In this document: in pieces, positions 15,122-23,760 of the stretch
Position numbering within the stretch: position 1 is the first letter of the stretch
Layout of the letters: the number at the start of each line of letters is the position of its first letter
Assembly (NCBI RefSeq): GCF_001458335.1
Contig: NZ_CYTO01000019.1
Location: forward strand, 25,677 to 64,997
Origin: Cognatishimia activa
GTDB taxonomy: Bacteria; Pseudomonadota; Alphaproteobacteria; Rhodobacterales; Rhodobacteraceae
DNA: 39,321 nucleotides
Direction of reading: 5' to 3'
Made by a program: the position numbers and the translations under genes
The notes under the pieces: model-generated
The model's input: the letters and a program-made list of their open reading frames with translations, nothing else
Told to the model about the DNA's origin: nothing
Database searches by the model: none

Positions 15122-15946
15122 ATGTCGTCCATTCTCTCAAATAGTTCCGCAATGACCGCGCTGCAGACTCTGAAGTCTGTTAACAAAGGTCTTAATGAAA
15201 CTCAGTCCCGTGTCTCCACCGGTTTGGCTATCAGCTCTGGTAAAGACAACGCCGCGTATTTCGCTATTTCTGAAACCATGAAAGGTGACAGCGGCATGTT
15301 CAAGGCCATCAATGAGGGCCTGACATCCACAAAGAACTCTGTTTCCACAGCACGTTTGGGTGCCGAGACAGTTCAAGGCCTCGCTCAAGATTTTTCCGAG
15401 CGTGTAGCCTTTGCTCAAGGTAGCGGCGTTGACCTGTCTCAGGTTCAGGCCGAGCTGGATTCCCTTGTGGATCAAATGACTGCTGCGATTGGCCAGTCCA
15501 CTTTTAATGGTGAAGACTTGGTATCTGGTGCGGCAGCGACGCAGACTGTTGTGACAGGTGTTTCCCGCACAGGCGGCACATTCGCAACAACAACCATGTC
15601 TTTTGACTCCGTCAACCTGACCGCGATCGCGACAGCGTTGGATGGCATCGATCTGACAACGTCCACCGACCTGGCTGCCGATTTGGCAACGGCTGAAACT
15701 CAATTGGGTAGTGCGATCACCGCAGCGACCTCTTTGGGTGTTGCAGAGAAAGCCATCGAAGGTCAGCAGGATTTCCTTGGTGCTCTGACAGACACCATCG
15801 ACCAAGGCGTGTCCTCTATGGTTGACGCAGATATGGAACAGGAAGCGGCCCGTATGCAGGCACTTCAGGTTCAGCAACAGTTGGCGACGCAATCCCTGTC
15901 GATTGCAAACAGCCAGCCGCAGTCGCTGCTGTCTCTGTTCCGTTAA
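15122..15946 (+). CDS. Flagellin 4
   Basis: Filament subunit, 274 aa. Same architecture, but more diverged from copies 2 and 3 (for example TALQTLKSVNKGLNETQSR, GLAQDFSERVAFAQGSGVDLSQ, SMSFDSVNLTAIATALDG and the C-terminus SQPQSLLSLFR). It has an exact CtrA-type box and the shared leader hairpin upstream, and an intrinsic terminator at 16025 that also faces fliI. The preceding spacer is longer than the others. Confidence 0.95.
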   Translation: MSSILSNSSAMTALQTLKSVNKGLNETQSRVSTGLAISSGKDNAAYFAISETMKGDSGMFKAINEGLTSTKNSVSTARLGAETVQGLAQDFSERVAFAQGSGVDLSQVQAELDSLVDQMTAAIGQSTFNGEDLVSGAAATQTVVTGVSRTGGTFATTTMSFDSVNLTAIATALDGIDLTTSTDLAADLATAETQLGSAITAATSLGVAEKAIEGQQDFLGALTDTIDQGVSSMVDADMEQEAARMQALQVQQQLATQSLSIANSQPQSLLSLFR

Positions 15947-16024
15947 TTCGGTCTTAACGTTTAAGCTGTTTCAAAGGCTATTCGTAACGATTGAATTGTT
16001 TTTATCTCCTTTGAAGGAGCGAGG

Positions 16025-16054
16025 GTCGGCCGCCTTTTAAGGTGGCCGGCTTTT
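16025..16054. terminator. Terminator between flagellin 4 and fliI
   Basis: A 10-bp stem (16025-16034 with 16041-16050, two wobble pairs), a TTTTAA loop and a TTTT tail. The tail overlaps the fliI stop codon (16053-16055) on the other strand. Confidence 0.85.
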
Positions 16055-17414
16055 ATGCGGTGGCTGAAAGATCGATGGGGACGTCGATGCCGGATTCCAA
16101 CAACATACGGAAAATTTCGGCGAAAGACTGATCAGATGTTAACCGCTCCTCTTTGCGCTGCGCTAAGAACGCATCCGCCGCTTTGAAGAAGACGGCGGCC
16201 GAGTCAATTTCGGGATCGGTGCCGGGTTTATAAGCGCCGACGCGGATAAGGTCTTCCATGTCAGCGTATTTTGCCAAGGATTTGCGCGCTTCATTCATGA
16301 TTTTGTATTCTTCATCAGAATGGCAGGCGGGCAGCATCCGCGAAATGGACCGCTGGATATTGATGGCCGGATAGCGGTTCTTCTCGGCAATGCTTCTGTC
16401 AAGCACGAGGTGGCCATCCACGATCCCGCGGATCGCATCTGCGATGGGTTCATTCATGTCATCCCCGTCGACCAAAACTGTGTAAATCGCGGTGATATCG
16501 CCTTCGCCATCCCGTCCGGGTCCAGCCCGTTCAAGAAGGTGGGGAAGTTCCGAGAACACCGTTGGCGGATAACCTTTCGTGGTAGGTGGCTCGCCGCTGG
16601 ACAGGCCGATCTCTCGCTGGGCCATGGCGAAACGAGTGACAGAATCCAGCATCAGCAAGACTTGCTTGCCTTGTGAACGGAAATGTTCGGCGACTGTTGT
16701 TGCGGTAAAGGCGGCTTGGCGGCGCAAAAGCGGGGCTTCGTCCCCGGTTGCGACAACGACGACGGCGCGGGCCATCCCTTCGGGGCCTAGGTCCTCTTGG
16801 ATAAACTCTTGAACTTCGCGGCCACGTTCGCCCACCAGACCAATCACGATCACATCGGCATTGGTGTTTCGCGCAAGCATCGCCATGAGCGTGGATTTAC
16901 CAACGCCGGAGCCGGCAAAAACTCCCATCCGTTGTCCTTGGCAAATGGGGGTAAAGACATCGATGCATTTGATCTGTGTTTGCAGCTTATGACCAACGCG
17001 ACGACGGCCAAATGCAGGGGGCGGCATATTGCGGCCCGATGATCTGGAACGCCCTTTTTTGAATCTTGGCGCATCGCCCATTGGACGACCAAGCCCGTCC
17101 ACAACGGTTCCAATCCAGCTGTCGTCGGGGCTTATGCCTTCGTCATGCTGCACCAATTCGACAGGATCGCCGACGGCAACCCCATCCCAAGAGCCGAAAG
17201 GCAGCAAGCGTAAGCCGGCTTCGTCCGCGCCGACGACCTCCGCCATCACAGGACCTTTTGCGCCTTTAACCACGCAGCGCGCACCAATGCCGACGGCCCG
17301 TTGTAGCCCAGCCACCGTAAGCGACATGCCGACAATGGACTGCACGCGACCCATGATATGCATCGCTTCCAGCGAGGAAATTTTGGCCTTCAATTCCAAA
17401 AAAACCTTGGACAC
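16053..17414 (-). CDS. fliI: FliI, flagellum-specific export ATPase
   Basis: Cytoplasmic ATPase that energises early steps of flagellar type III export. With a GTG start at 17414 it is 453 aa, near the family norm; the open frame extends further upstream, but that part (for example LLLIIPSITKIK) is not FliI-like and would cover the divergent flgB promoter. Another possible start is the Met at 17363. Walker A GSGVGKST (about residues 168-175), then GLVGERGREVQEF, Walker B region VLLMLDSVTRFAMAQREIGL and GEPPTTKGYPPTVFSELP are all diagnostic. Usually next to fliH, which is not seen here. It diverges from flgB across about 65 bp. Confidence 0.95.
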   Translation of the reverse strand: MSKVFLELKAKISSLEAMHIMGRVQSIVGMSLTVAGLQRAVGIGARCVVKGAKGPVMAEVVGADEAGLRLLPFGSWDGVAVGDPVELVQHDEGISPDDSWIGTVVDGLGRPMGDAPRFKKGRSRSSGRNMPPPAFGRRRVGHKLQTQIKCIDVFTPICQGQRMGVFAGSGVGKSTLMAMLARNTNADVIVIGLVGERGREVQEFIQEDLGPEGMARAVVVVATGDEAPLLRRQAAFTATTVAEHFRSQGKQVLLMLDSVTRFAMAQREIGLSSGEPPTTKGYPPTVFSELPHLLERAGPGRDGEGDITAIYTVLVDGDDMNEPIADAIRGIVDGHLVLDRSIAEKNRYPAINIQRSISRMLPACHSDEEYKIMNEARKSLAKYADMEDLIRVGAYKPGTDPEIDSAAVFFKAADAFLAQRKEERLTSDQSFAEIFRMLLESGIDVPIDLSATA

Positions 17415-17479
17415 AAGAATAAACCCTGTTTTAATCTTTGTTATACTTGGTATAATCAACAATAAATCCACAGGAGTCC
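17415..17479. promoter_or_regulatory. Short divergent spacer fliI / flgB
   Basis: 65-bp AT-rich spacer with TATACTTGGTATAATC (17442 on), containing TATAAT as a possible -10 for flgB, and one TTAA half-site near 17431. CCTTGG lies at 17405-17410, just inside fliI. The flgB ribosome site AGGAG is at 17471-17475. Promoter call is tentative. Confidence 0.4.
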
Positions 17480-17830
17480 ATGATGAATATCGAAACGCCA
17501 AGTTTCTTTGATCTCGCATCCCAGCGACTCAAGTGGTTGTCAGACCGCCAAAAGGTCGTTTCCGAGAACATCGCCAATGCTGATACCGCTGGGTATCGGG
17601 CAAAAGAGGTGGAAGGTTTTGACGCCTACCTCGCGGTTGCCGAAGGGCAAGATGTGACACCGGATGCCGCTGTCTTTGAAAGCGAAGACACCTGGAATCA
17701 GGATCTCACCGGAAACAATGTGGTGCTGGAAGAGCAGATCCTTGAGGCAAACGCGACCTCGGGTCAGTACAAGATCGCCGCAAATCTCTACCGCAAGGCG
17801 CATGAAATGATCCGTTCGGTTGCGGGTTAA
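17480..17830 (+). CDS. flgB: FlgB, proximal rod protein
   Basis: Proximal rod subunit. 116 aa, typical length for the alphaproteobacterial form. N-terminus FFDLASQRLKWLSDRQKVVSENIANADTAGYRAKEV carries the axial-protein motif; the C-terminus ends in an amphipathic helix (SGQYKIAANLYRKAHEMIRSVAG). The start is one of two adjacent ATG codons after AGGAG. It opens an operon of eight genes, flgB to flhB. Confidence 0.93.
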   Translation: MMNIETPSFFDLASQRLKWLSDRQKVVSENIANADTAGYRAKEVEGFDAYLAVAEGQDVTPDAAVFESEDTWNQDLTGNNVVLEEQILEANATSGQYKIAANLYRKAHEMIRSVAG

Positions 17831-17840
17831 GGAGGGGTAG

Positions 17841-18251
17841 ATGGACAGCCTAAGCCTGATCGGGAAAATCGCCACAAGCGGCTTGCGTGCCCAGGGTGAG
17901 CGGATGCGCGTGGTTTCGGAAAACGTTGCCAACGCAAATTCTACTGCCAATGAACCGGGCGGTGACCCTTACCGTCGTAAAGTCGTTAGTTTTGGCGAGA
18001 TGCTAGATGACGCTTCGGGTGTATCCAAGGTCGAGGTCGCGGATGTCGAACGTGACATGACCGACTTCACCGTCCGCTACGAACCATCGCATCCGGCCGC
18101 GGATGAGAGCGGTTATGTAAAAATGCCAAACGTAAATCCGCTGATTGAGATGAGCAATATGCGTGAAGCAAGCCGGTCTTATGAAGCTAACCTAACCATG
18201 TTGGAAAACGCGCGTGCCATGCGTAACCGACTGATTGATATGATTGAATAG
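17841..18251 (+). CDS. flgC: FlgC, proximal rod protein
   Basis: Proximal rod subunit. 136 aa, standard for the family. N-terminus SGLRAQGERMRVVSENVANANSTANEPGGDPYRRKVVSF; C-terminus SGYVKMPNVNPLIEMSNMREASRSYEANLTMLENARAM, which is the conserved FlgC end (YVKMPNVN). An AAGGAGG ribosome site lies just upstream, ten bases after flgB. Confidence 0.96.
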   Translation: MDSLSLIGKIATSGLRAQGERMRVVSENVANANSTANEPGGDPYRRKVVSFGEMLDDASGVSKVEVADVERDMTDFTVRYEPSHPAADESGYVKMPNVNPLIEMSNMREASRSYEANLTMLENARAMRNRLIDMIE

Positions 18252-18260
18252 GATTGAGCG

Positions 18261-18584
18261 ATGAGTGATTTTTCTTCGATCCGATCCCAAGCTGCCATCC
18301 AGGGCGCCTATGGGGATGCCAAAAACCTGAAGTCTCCGGCGCAGGTTTCAAATGGTGAAGCCAAGACCGAGAGTTTTGGTGACATGCTGCGGCAGGCGGC
18401 GGAAACGTCGATGAACAATGTGCGCCAAGGTGACGAGGTTGCGACGCAAGGTCTGGTCGGCAAGGCGGGCATTCAGCAGGTGGTCGAAGCCACGATGACG
18501 ATGGAAAGCACGGTTCGTGTGTCTGTTGCTGTGCGCGACAAGCTCGTGGAGGCCTATCAAGACGTCATGCGCATGCCGATCTAA
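18261..18584 (+). CDS. fliE: FliE, MS-ring/rod junction protein
   Basis: Adapter between MS ring and rod, and an early export substrate. 107 aa. The C-terminal half has the family pattern SFGDMLRQAAETSMNNVRQGD, then IQQVVEATMTMESTVRVSVAVRDKLVEAYQDVMRMPI, the helical C-terminus of FliE. It lies in the usual flgB-flgC-fliE order, nine bases after flgC. Confidence 0.94.
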   Translation: MSDFSSIRSQAAIQGAYGDAKNLKSPAQVSNGEAKTESFGDMLRQAAETSMNNVRQGDEVATQGLVGKAGIQQVVEATMTMESTVRVSVAVRDKLVEAYQDVMRMPI

Positions 18585-18618
18585 ATGATCGCGTGCGTCT
18601 TTTTGGAAGGATGCCGGA

Positions 18619-18888
18619 ATGGACAGCGCTGGGGCATATGAGGTCATCCGCCTGACCATCAACACAATCCTGTTGGCGAGTGCGCCCATTCTGGCGGGCG
18701 CGTTGATCGTCGGCTTGATCATTTCTTTTGTGCAGGCGCTCACTCAGATCCAAGAGATGACGCTGACATTCGTGCCAAAGATTGTTGCGATTTTTGCGAT
18801 ATTGGCGCTGACGCTTCCCTTCATCTTCAGCTCACTCACGCGACTGTCCAATCAGGTGTTTGACCTGATTGTGTCCGGAGGGTTCTAG
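18619..18888 (+). CDS. fliQ: FliQ, export gate membrane protein
   Basis: Inner-membrane component of the FliPQR export gate. 89 aa with two transmembrane helices (about 17-42 and 52-75). The motif ILAGALIVGLIISFVQALTQIQEMTLTFVPKI is diagnostic. FliP, its usual partner, is not in this window; FliR is three genes downstream. The ribosome site GGAAGG lies before the ATG. Confidence 0.96.
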   Translation: MDSAGAYEVIRLTINTILLASAPILAGALIVGLIISFVQALTQIQEMTLTFVPKIVAIFAILALTLPFIFSSLTRLSNQVFDLIVSGGF

Positions 18889-18889
18889 G

Positions 18890-19675
18890 ATGTTGATCCG
18901 CGCTCTAACGGTTTTATTGGGATTGGCTCTGGCGACATCGGCGCAGGCCGATCTGTTTAACAACCTTTACGCATCGTTAAAAACAGATCCGCAATCCTTG
19001 ACGGTTCAACAAGAGGAAACGCCCACGCGAGAAACGACGGGCGCGCAGTGTATCGCCGCGATTTTGGAAGCGGAGCAGCGTTACGATATTCCGGGCAATT
19101 TGCTTCTCGCGATTGGTATTCAAGAAGCAGGTCGCAGTGGCCCAGCGGGACTCGCGGTTTGGCCCTGGACCGTAAATGCCAATGGGGAAGGGGCGTTTTT
19201 CTCGACCCGCGAAGACGCGCAGGCTTGGGTGCGTGAAAAGCAAGCACAAGGCATCAACAGCATTGATGTGGGTTGCATGCAGATCAATCTGCGTTGGCAT
19301 GGGGATCAGTTTGCACACCAAGATGCGGCTTTTGACCCTTGGCAGAATGCCGACTACGCGGCGCGGTTTTTAGTGGGGCTTTATCAAGAGACTGGCAGCT
19401 GGAGCAAAGCAGCGGGACGTTATCATTCGGCGACCGAGGTGCATCAGAACCGGTATTTGGAAAGCTTGGGACACAACCGCCAAGTGGTTGGGCGCAACAT
19501 CGAGCGGCTCACCGCCTTGGCGCGATCATTTGTGCCCGTCGAAGTGGCCGAAGTCGTGGTGCCAAAAGCACCACCTCCACCGGTGTTCTGGAGTTCCAGC
19601 GAGAGCGGTGGTTACTCGATTTATTCCAACAATCCTGTCCGGCCGATGTTGCCGGCATACGAAGAATTTTTCTGA
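18890..19675 (+). CDS. sltF: Flagellar lytic transglycosylase (SltF-like)
   Basis: Periplasmic peptidoglycan-cleaving enzyme that would open a gap for the rod. 261 aa from the ATG at 18890 (the open frame begins seven codons earlier inside fliQ). A signal peptide (residues 1-20, ending ATSAQA) is followed by a transglycosylase SLT domain: LLLAIGIQEAGR with the likely catalytic Glu, VGCMQINLRWHG and AAGRYHSATEVHQNRYLESL. The C-terminal tail is Pro/Val-rich. Location between fliQ and flhA, and a FlgJ without a muramidase domain, parallel the SltF-FlgJ pair known in Rhodobacter sphaeroides. The name SltF is by context and family. Confidence 0.85.
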   Translation: MLIRALTVLLGLALATSAQADLFNNLYASLKTDPQSLTVQQEETPTRETTGAQCIAAILEAEQRYDIPGNLLLAIGIQEAGRSGPAGLAVWPWTVNANGEGAFFSTREDAQAWVREKQAQGINSIDVGCMQINLRWHGDQFAHQDAAFDPWQNADYAARFLVGLYQETGSWSKAAGRYHSATEVHQNRYLESLGHNRQVVGRNIERLTALARSFVPVEVAEVVVPKAPPPPVFWSSSESGGYSIYSNNPVRPMLPAYEEFF

Positions 19676-19682
19676 GGCTTAG

Positions 19683-21776
19683 ATGAGCGCGACTGAAACA
19701 AATTCCCAATCTTTGGCCAGCGGTCTTTCTTCGGTCATGGCCAATCGCGACGTGGTCTTCGCGCTCGGCGTTGTGGCGATTTTGGGCATGCTCTTTGTGC
19801 CATTGCCTCCGATCTTGCTAGACTTCGGCCTCGCGATTTCCCTGTCGCTTGCCGTACTGATCCTGATGGTGGCTTTGTGGATCCCTACACCTCTGGATTT
19901 TAACTCTTTCCCGACATTATTGCTTGTCGTGACCATGCTGCGGCTTGCGCTGAATGTGAGCTCGACGCGGCTTATTCTCAGCCAAGGCCACACGGGCACC
20001 GATGCAGCAGGGCAGGTGATTGAAGGATTTAGCCGCTTCATTGTTGGCGGCGATTTCATCATCGGTATCGTGATCTTCTCGATCCTTGTGATCATCAACT
20101 TCATCGTGATCACCAAGGGTTCGACCCGTATCGCCGAAGTTGCTGCGCGGTTCAGCTTGGATGCGATGCCGGGCAAACAGATGGCGATTGATGCGGATCT
20201 GGGCGCGGGCATGATTGACGAGAACGAGGCGCGTGAGCGTCGTCGCGTTCTGGAAGAAGAAAGCGCGTTCTTCGGTGCCATGGATGGTGCGTCTAAGTTC
20301 GTCCGCGGCGATGCGGTCGCCGGTCTGATCATCACGGTCATCAACGTTGTGGGCGGCATCCTGATTGGTGTCGTGAGCTATGGTTTGACCGTTGGCCAAG
20401 CGGCCAGCAACTATACCGTATTGACGATTGGCGACGGTTTGGTCACACAAATCCCTGCTCTCGTTGTCTCGCTGTCCGCAGGTCTTTTGGTTACCAAAGG
20501 TGGCACCAAAGGCGCGGCGAACGAAGCGGTTCTCAGCCAGCTTGGTAACTTCCCACGCGCACTTTATATGGCGGCGGCGCTTTGTTTTGTGTTGGGTTTC
20601 CTACCGGGCTTCCCGTTGCTCGTCTTTGCTGCCTTAGCAGCGTGTATGGCGGTGCTTGGCTACTTTATGCAAGGCCAATTGGAAGAAGAGGCCAAGCGGG
20701 TTGCGGCGGCGGAAGCGGCGAAAGCAGAGCAGGGCGATGCCCCGGTTGATCCAATCAAAGATATGCTGAAACTCGACGATCTGCGCCTTGATCTGGGCAG
20801 CGCGTTGGTGCCGCTGATCAACTCGCCCGATGCGGCGCTGCCGGGTAAGGTGAAGAGCCTGCGCAGCCTGTTCATCAAAGACTACGGATTTGTCATTCCG
20901 CCCGTGCGGATCAAAGATGACGCGACGCTGCCGGCCATGAACTATGCCATCTCCATTCATGGTGTCGAAACCGCACGTGGTGAGTTGCGCCCAGGTGCGA
21001 TGATGGTGATTGAACCGACCGGTGCCGACATTGATCTTCCGGGTGAACGCACACGCGAGCCGACCTTTGGATTGAACGCGGTTTGGGTTGATCAGACGCG
21101 GGCCTCGCAAGCCGAAGCGCGGGGCATGACTGTTGTCGATCCCGAGAGTGTGGTGACAACGCACCTGACCGAGATCATCAAAGAACATATGCCGGAGTTG
21201 CTGACTTACGCTGCCACGCAGGAGTTGGTGGAAGGGCAGACCAAAGAATACCAGAAGCTTCTTTCTGAGATTTCCAACAACGCCCCAATGGTGTTGATGC
21301 AGCACGTGCTGCAAACTCTGATGAGCGAGCGGGTGTCTATTCGCAACCTGCCAAAGATTATCGAGGCGGTGGCCGAAGCCTCTGGCACCACCAAGAATGT
21401 GCAGACCATTGTCGAGCATGTTCGCACCCAGCTGTCTAAGCAGATTTGCCAGAACCTTGTTGATGCCAATGGCTATGTGCCGGTTGTGACACTGGGCAGT
21501 GATTGGGAATCCGAGATGCACAGCGCCGTCTCAAAAACGGGTGATGAAACAAACTTCATCATGTCCCCGCAACGGGTGCAGGAGTTTGTTTTGGCGGTGC
21601 GCAAAGAGATCCAACGATTTGCCGAAAGCGATCAGTGGCCTGCCTTGTTGGTTGCACCAGACAGCCGCCCCTATGTGCGGTCGATCCTAGAGCGGGTCAG
21701 CCCGATGACTCAGGTGATTTCCCACAACGAGGTGCACCGGAAAGCGTCGCTGAAGACCGTCGCGACGATCGGCTGA
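19683..21776 (+). CDS. flhA: FlhA, flagellar export apparatus protein
   Basis: Core of the flagellar type III export apparatus. 697 aa, full length. The N-terminal half has about eight transmembrane helices and the family signature VVTMLRLALNVSSTRLIL, with RFSLDAMPGKQMAIDADLGAGMIDENEARERR in the cytoplasmic loop. The C-terminal cytoplasmic domain (about 355-697) includes VIPPVRIKDDATL, TQELVEGQTKEYQKLL and NYIMSPQRV-like stretches. The ATG is seven bases after the sltF stop, and fliR starts four bases after its own stop. Confidence 0.97.
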   Translation: MSATETNSQSLASGLSSVMANRDVVFALGVVAILGMLFVPLPPILLDFGLAISLSLAVLILMVALWIPTPLDFNSFPTLLLVVTMLRLALNVSSTRLILSQGHTGTDAAGQVIEGFSRFIVGGDFIIGIVIFSILVIINFIVITKGSTRIAEVAARFSLDAMPGKQMAIDADLGAGMIDENEARERRRVLEEESAFFGAMDGASKFVRGDAVAGLIITVINVVGGILIGVVSYGLTVGQAASNYTVLTIGDGLVTQIPALVVSLSAGLLVTKGGTKGAANEAVLSQLGNFPRALYMAAALCFVLGFLPGFPLLVFAALAACMAVLGYFMQGQLEEEAKRVAAAEAAKAEQGDAPVDPIKDMLKLDDLRLDLGSALVPLINSPDAALPGKVKSLRSLFIKDYGFVIPPVRIKDDATLPAMNYAISIHGVETARGELRPGAMMVIEPTGADIDLPGERTREPTFGLNAVWVDQTRASQAEARGMTVVDPESVVTTHLTEIIKEHMPELLTYAATQELVEGQTKEYQKLLSEISNNAPMVLMQHVLQTLMSERVSIRNLPKIIEAVAEASGTTKNVQTIVEHVRTQLSKQICQNLVDANGYVPVVTLGSDWESEMHSAVSKTGDETNFIMSPQRVQEFVLAVRKEIQRFAESDQWPALLVAPDSRPYVRSILERVSPMTQVISHNEVHRKASLKTVATIG

Positions 21777-21780
21777 TCCG

Positions 21781-22536
21781 GTGGAGCTTAACTCCTATAT
21801 CGCCACGCTGATCTTCGGATATGTGTTGGTGGTGGCGCGCATCGGCAGTGCCATGATGTTTTTGCCGGGCTTTGGTGAGGTGCAAATCCCAGTTCGTGCG
21901 CGACTGTCTTTCGCTTTGGTCCTTTGCCTTGCGCTTTACCCGGTGGTTCCCGTTGTCGACGCGGCGCCCGATACCCCGTCAGCGATGTTTGTGCTTCTCG
22001 CGGCTGAGGTCACCGTGGGTCTCTGGATCGGTCTCACGGCGCGGGTCATTCTCTCTGCTATGGATTTCGCTGGCTATCAGGTGGGGCAGGTGAGCGGTCT
22101 TGCCAATGCCTTTGGCCCTTCGCTTGGCTCTTTTGAAGGCGCAACCTTGGTGGCAACCATATTGCTTGTGGGCACCGTGGCGCTGATTTTTGTCACTGAC
22201 ACCCATCACATCATCCTGCGCGGGATGATGGAAAGCTATTCAGTCTTTCCGCCCGGGGTGATTTTTGCCGGTGATCTTGCCAAGCAGATAGTCCACGCGG
22301 GCAGCAAGAGCCTTTATATTGGCGCGTCCATCGCTGCGCCTTTCTTTGTGATGGGCGTGATCCTAAACCTCGGCATGGGTCTTGCAAACCGCATGATGCC
22401 GCAGCTCCCCGTCTTCTTCGTCGCCGCCTCCATGTTGATTGGGGTTGGCATGTTCATCCTTTCCGTTGCCGCTCCAAGCATGATCCATCATTGGCTTGAG
22501 CAATTCAGCAGCTGGTTCGGGCTCTTTAGGTTCTGA
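21781..22536 (+). CDS. fliR: FliR, export gate membrane protein
   Basis: Inner-membrane export gate component. 251 aa with about six transmembrane helices; starts with GTG directly after the flhA stop, so translation is probably coupled. Features such as IGSAMMFLPGFGEVQIPVRARLSFALVL, TARVILSAMDFAGYQVGQVSGLANAFGPS and GLANRMMPQLPVFFVAASMLIGVGMFIL are typical of FliR. It lies in the common flhA-fliR-flhB order. Confidence 0.96.
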   Translation: MELNSYIATLIFGYVLVVARIGSAMMFLPGFGEVQIPVRARLSFALVLCLALYPVVPVVDAAPDTPSAMFVLLAAEVTVGLWIGLTARVILSAMDFAGYQVGQVSGLANAFGPSLGSFEGATLVATILLVGTVALIFVTDTHHIILRGMMESYSVFPPGVIFAGDLAKQIVHAGSKSLYIGASIAAPFFVMGVILNLGMGLANRMMPQLPVFFVAASMLIGVGMFILSVAAPSMIHHWLEQFSSWFGLFRF

Positions 22537-22551
22537 TGTCAGGGGACGGAA

Positions 22552-23676
22552 ATGGCAGAAGAAGACAAGAGTAATAAGACCCAGGAACCCACCGAGAAAA
22601 AGCTGCGCGATGCGCGCAAGAAAGGTGATGTGCCCGCCTCCCGTGAAACCGGGAATATGATGGTGGTGGTGTCGCTGATTGGTGTGGTTGCCGTTGCGCT
22701 GCAATGGCAGGGGCCAAAGCTGGTGGATGCACTTTCGTCCTTGGTGGACAATGCAGGCCGCATTCATGTGGGTGTTGAAGGTGGCGGTGTGGCCACGTTA
22801 GGCGATGTGTTCTGGGATTTTGTGAGCCGCATTACAATCGCCATCGCGCCGATCTTTGGGTTGATTATGGCCGGTGGTATCGCTGGAGTTTTGATCCAAG
22901 GCGAAACCGTTGCTGCCGTTGAGCGGATCAAACCAAAGCTCTCAAAGATCTCGCCTATCGAAGGGCTAAAACGTCAGTTTTCAATGAACACGCTGGTCGA
23001 GTTCATCAAAAGTTTGGTGAAGGTTTTTGTGGTTGGGGCCATGGCGCTTTGGGTGACCAATCAGGCGGTGCGTGAAATCTGGATGGGCACGGGGTTTTTA
23101 CCCGAACACCTGCCCGGTTATATGTCGGACGCGACGCGCAAGCTGCTGATCATGGCGGCGGTGTTCTTGGTGCCCATCGCGATCATCGACATTCTGTGGA
23201 AACGCTTTGACTGGCGTAAGAAACAGATGATGTCCATGAAAGAGATCCGCGATGAGATGAAGGAATCCGAAGGCGACCCATTGATCCGCGGAAAGCGCGC
23301 GCAATTGCGGCGGCAACGGGCCCAGCAACGGATTGCGGCCTTTGTACCCCAGGCGGACGTGATCCTCACCAACCCGACCCACTATGCGGTGGCGTTGAAA
23401 TACGAACAAGGCGTGGATGTGGCCCCGATCTGTGTGGCCAAGGGTGCTGACTTGATGGCCCGTCAAATCCGTTTGATCGCCCATGATCATGAAATCCCGA
23501 TTATCGAAAACAAACCGCTGGCCCGGACGTTGTACGACGTCATCGACATCGACGAGCAGGTTCCGGTCGAACACTGGGAAGTGGTCGCTGAGATCATCAG
23601 CTTTGTGATGGCTCTGAAGTCCGATCCGAAACGGAAACCTCCGGTGGGATCAGAGCTGCGGCTTGATCCGAACTAA
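22552..23676 (+). CDS. flhB: FlhB, substrate-specificity switch protein
   Basis: Inner-membrane export protein that switches specificity from rod/hook to filament substrates by self-cleavage. 374 aa. Begins EDKSNKTQEPTEKKLRDARKKGDVPASRE, the standard N-terminus; four transmembrane helices follow; the C-terminal domain contains the NPTH cleavage motif (VILTNPTHYAVALKYEQ) and IIENKPLARTLYDVIDIDEQVP. All key residues are present. Last flagellar gene of the window; no clear terminator follows in the 84-bp gap before the next gene. Confidence 0.97.
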   Translation: MAEEDKSNKTQEPTEKKLRDARKKGDVPASRETGNMMVVVSLIGVVAVALQWQGPKLVDALSSLVDNAGRIHVGVEGGGVATLGDVFWDFVSRITIAIAPIFGLIMAGGIAGVLIQGETVAAVERIKPKLSKISPIEGLKRQFSMNTLVEFIKSLVKVFVVGAMALWVTNQAVREIWMGTGFLPEHLPGYMSDATRKLLIMAAVFLVPIAIIDILWKRFDWRKKQMMSMKEIRDEMKESEGDPLIRGKRAQLRRQRAQQRIAAFVPQADVILTNPTHYAVALKYEQGVDVAPICVAKGADLMARQIRLIAHDHEIPIIENKPLARTLYDVIDIDEQVPVEHWEVVAEIISFVMALKSDPKRKPPVGSELRLDPN

Positions 23677-23760
23677 ACGGTAAACTGCCCTGCCATTACT
23701 TGGCAGCAGCGACGTGTATTAACGCTTGTAATCACACCGGTTCCCGTGTCCCTTGCCCTC

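Noticed and set aside
15137-15892. 251-codon minus-strand frame opposite flagellin 4, with shorter relatives opposite copies 1-3
   Set aside because: Arises from flagellin codon usage; the similar shadows in the other copies follow from the gene similarity alone.
20634-21521. 295-codon open frame on the minus strand inside flhA
   Set aside because: Composition is His/Arg/Gln-rich and not protein-like; it is a shadow of the well-supported flhA frame.
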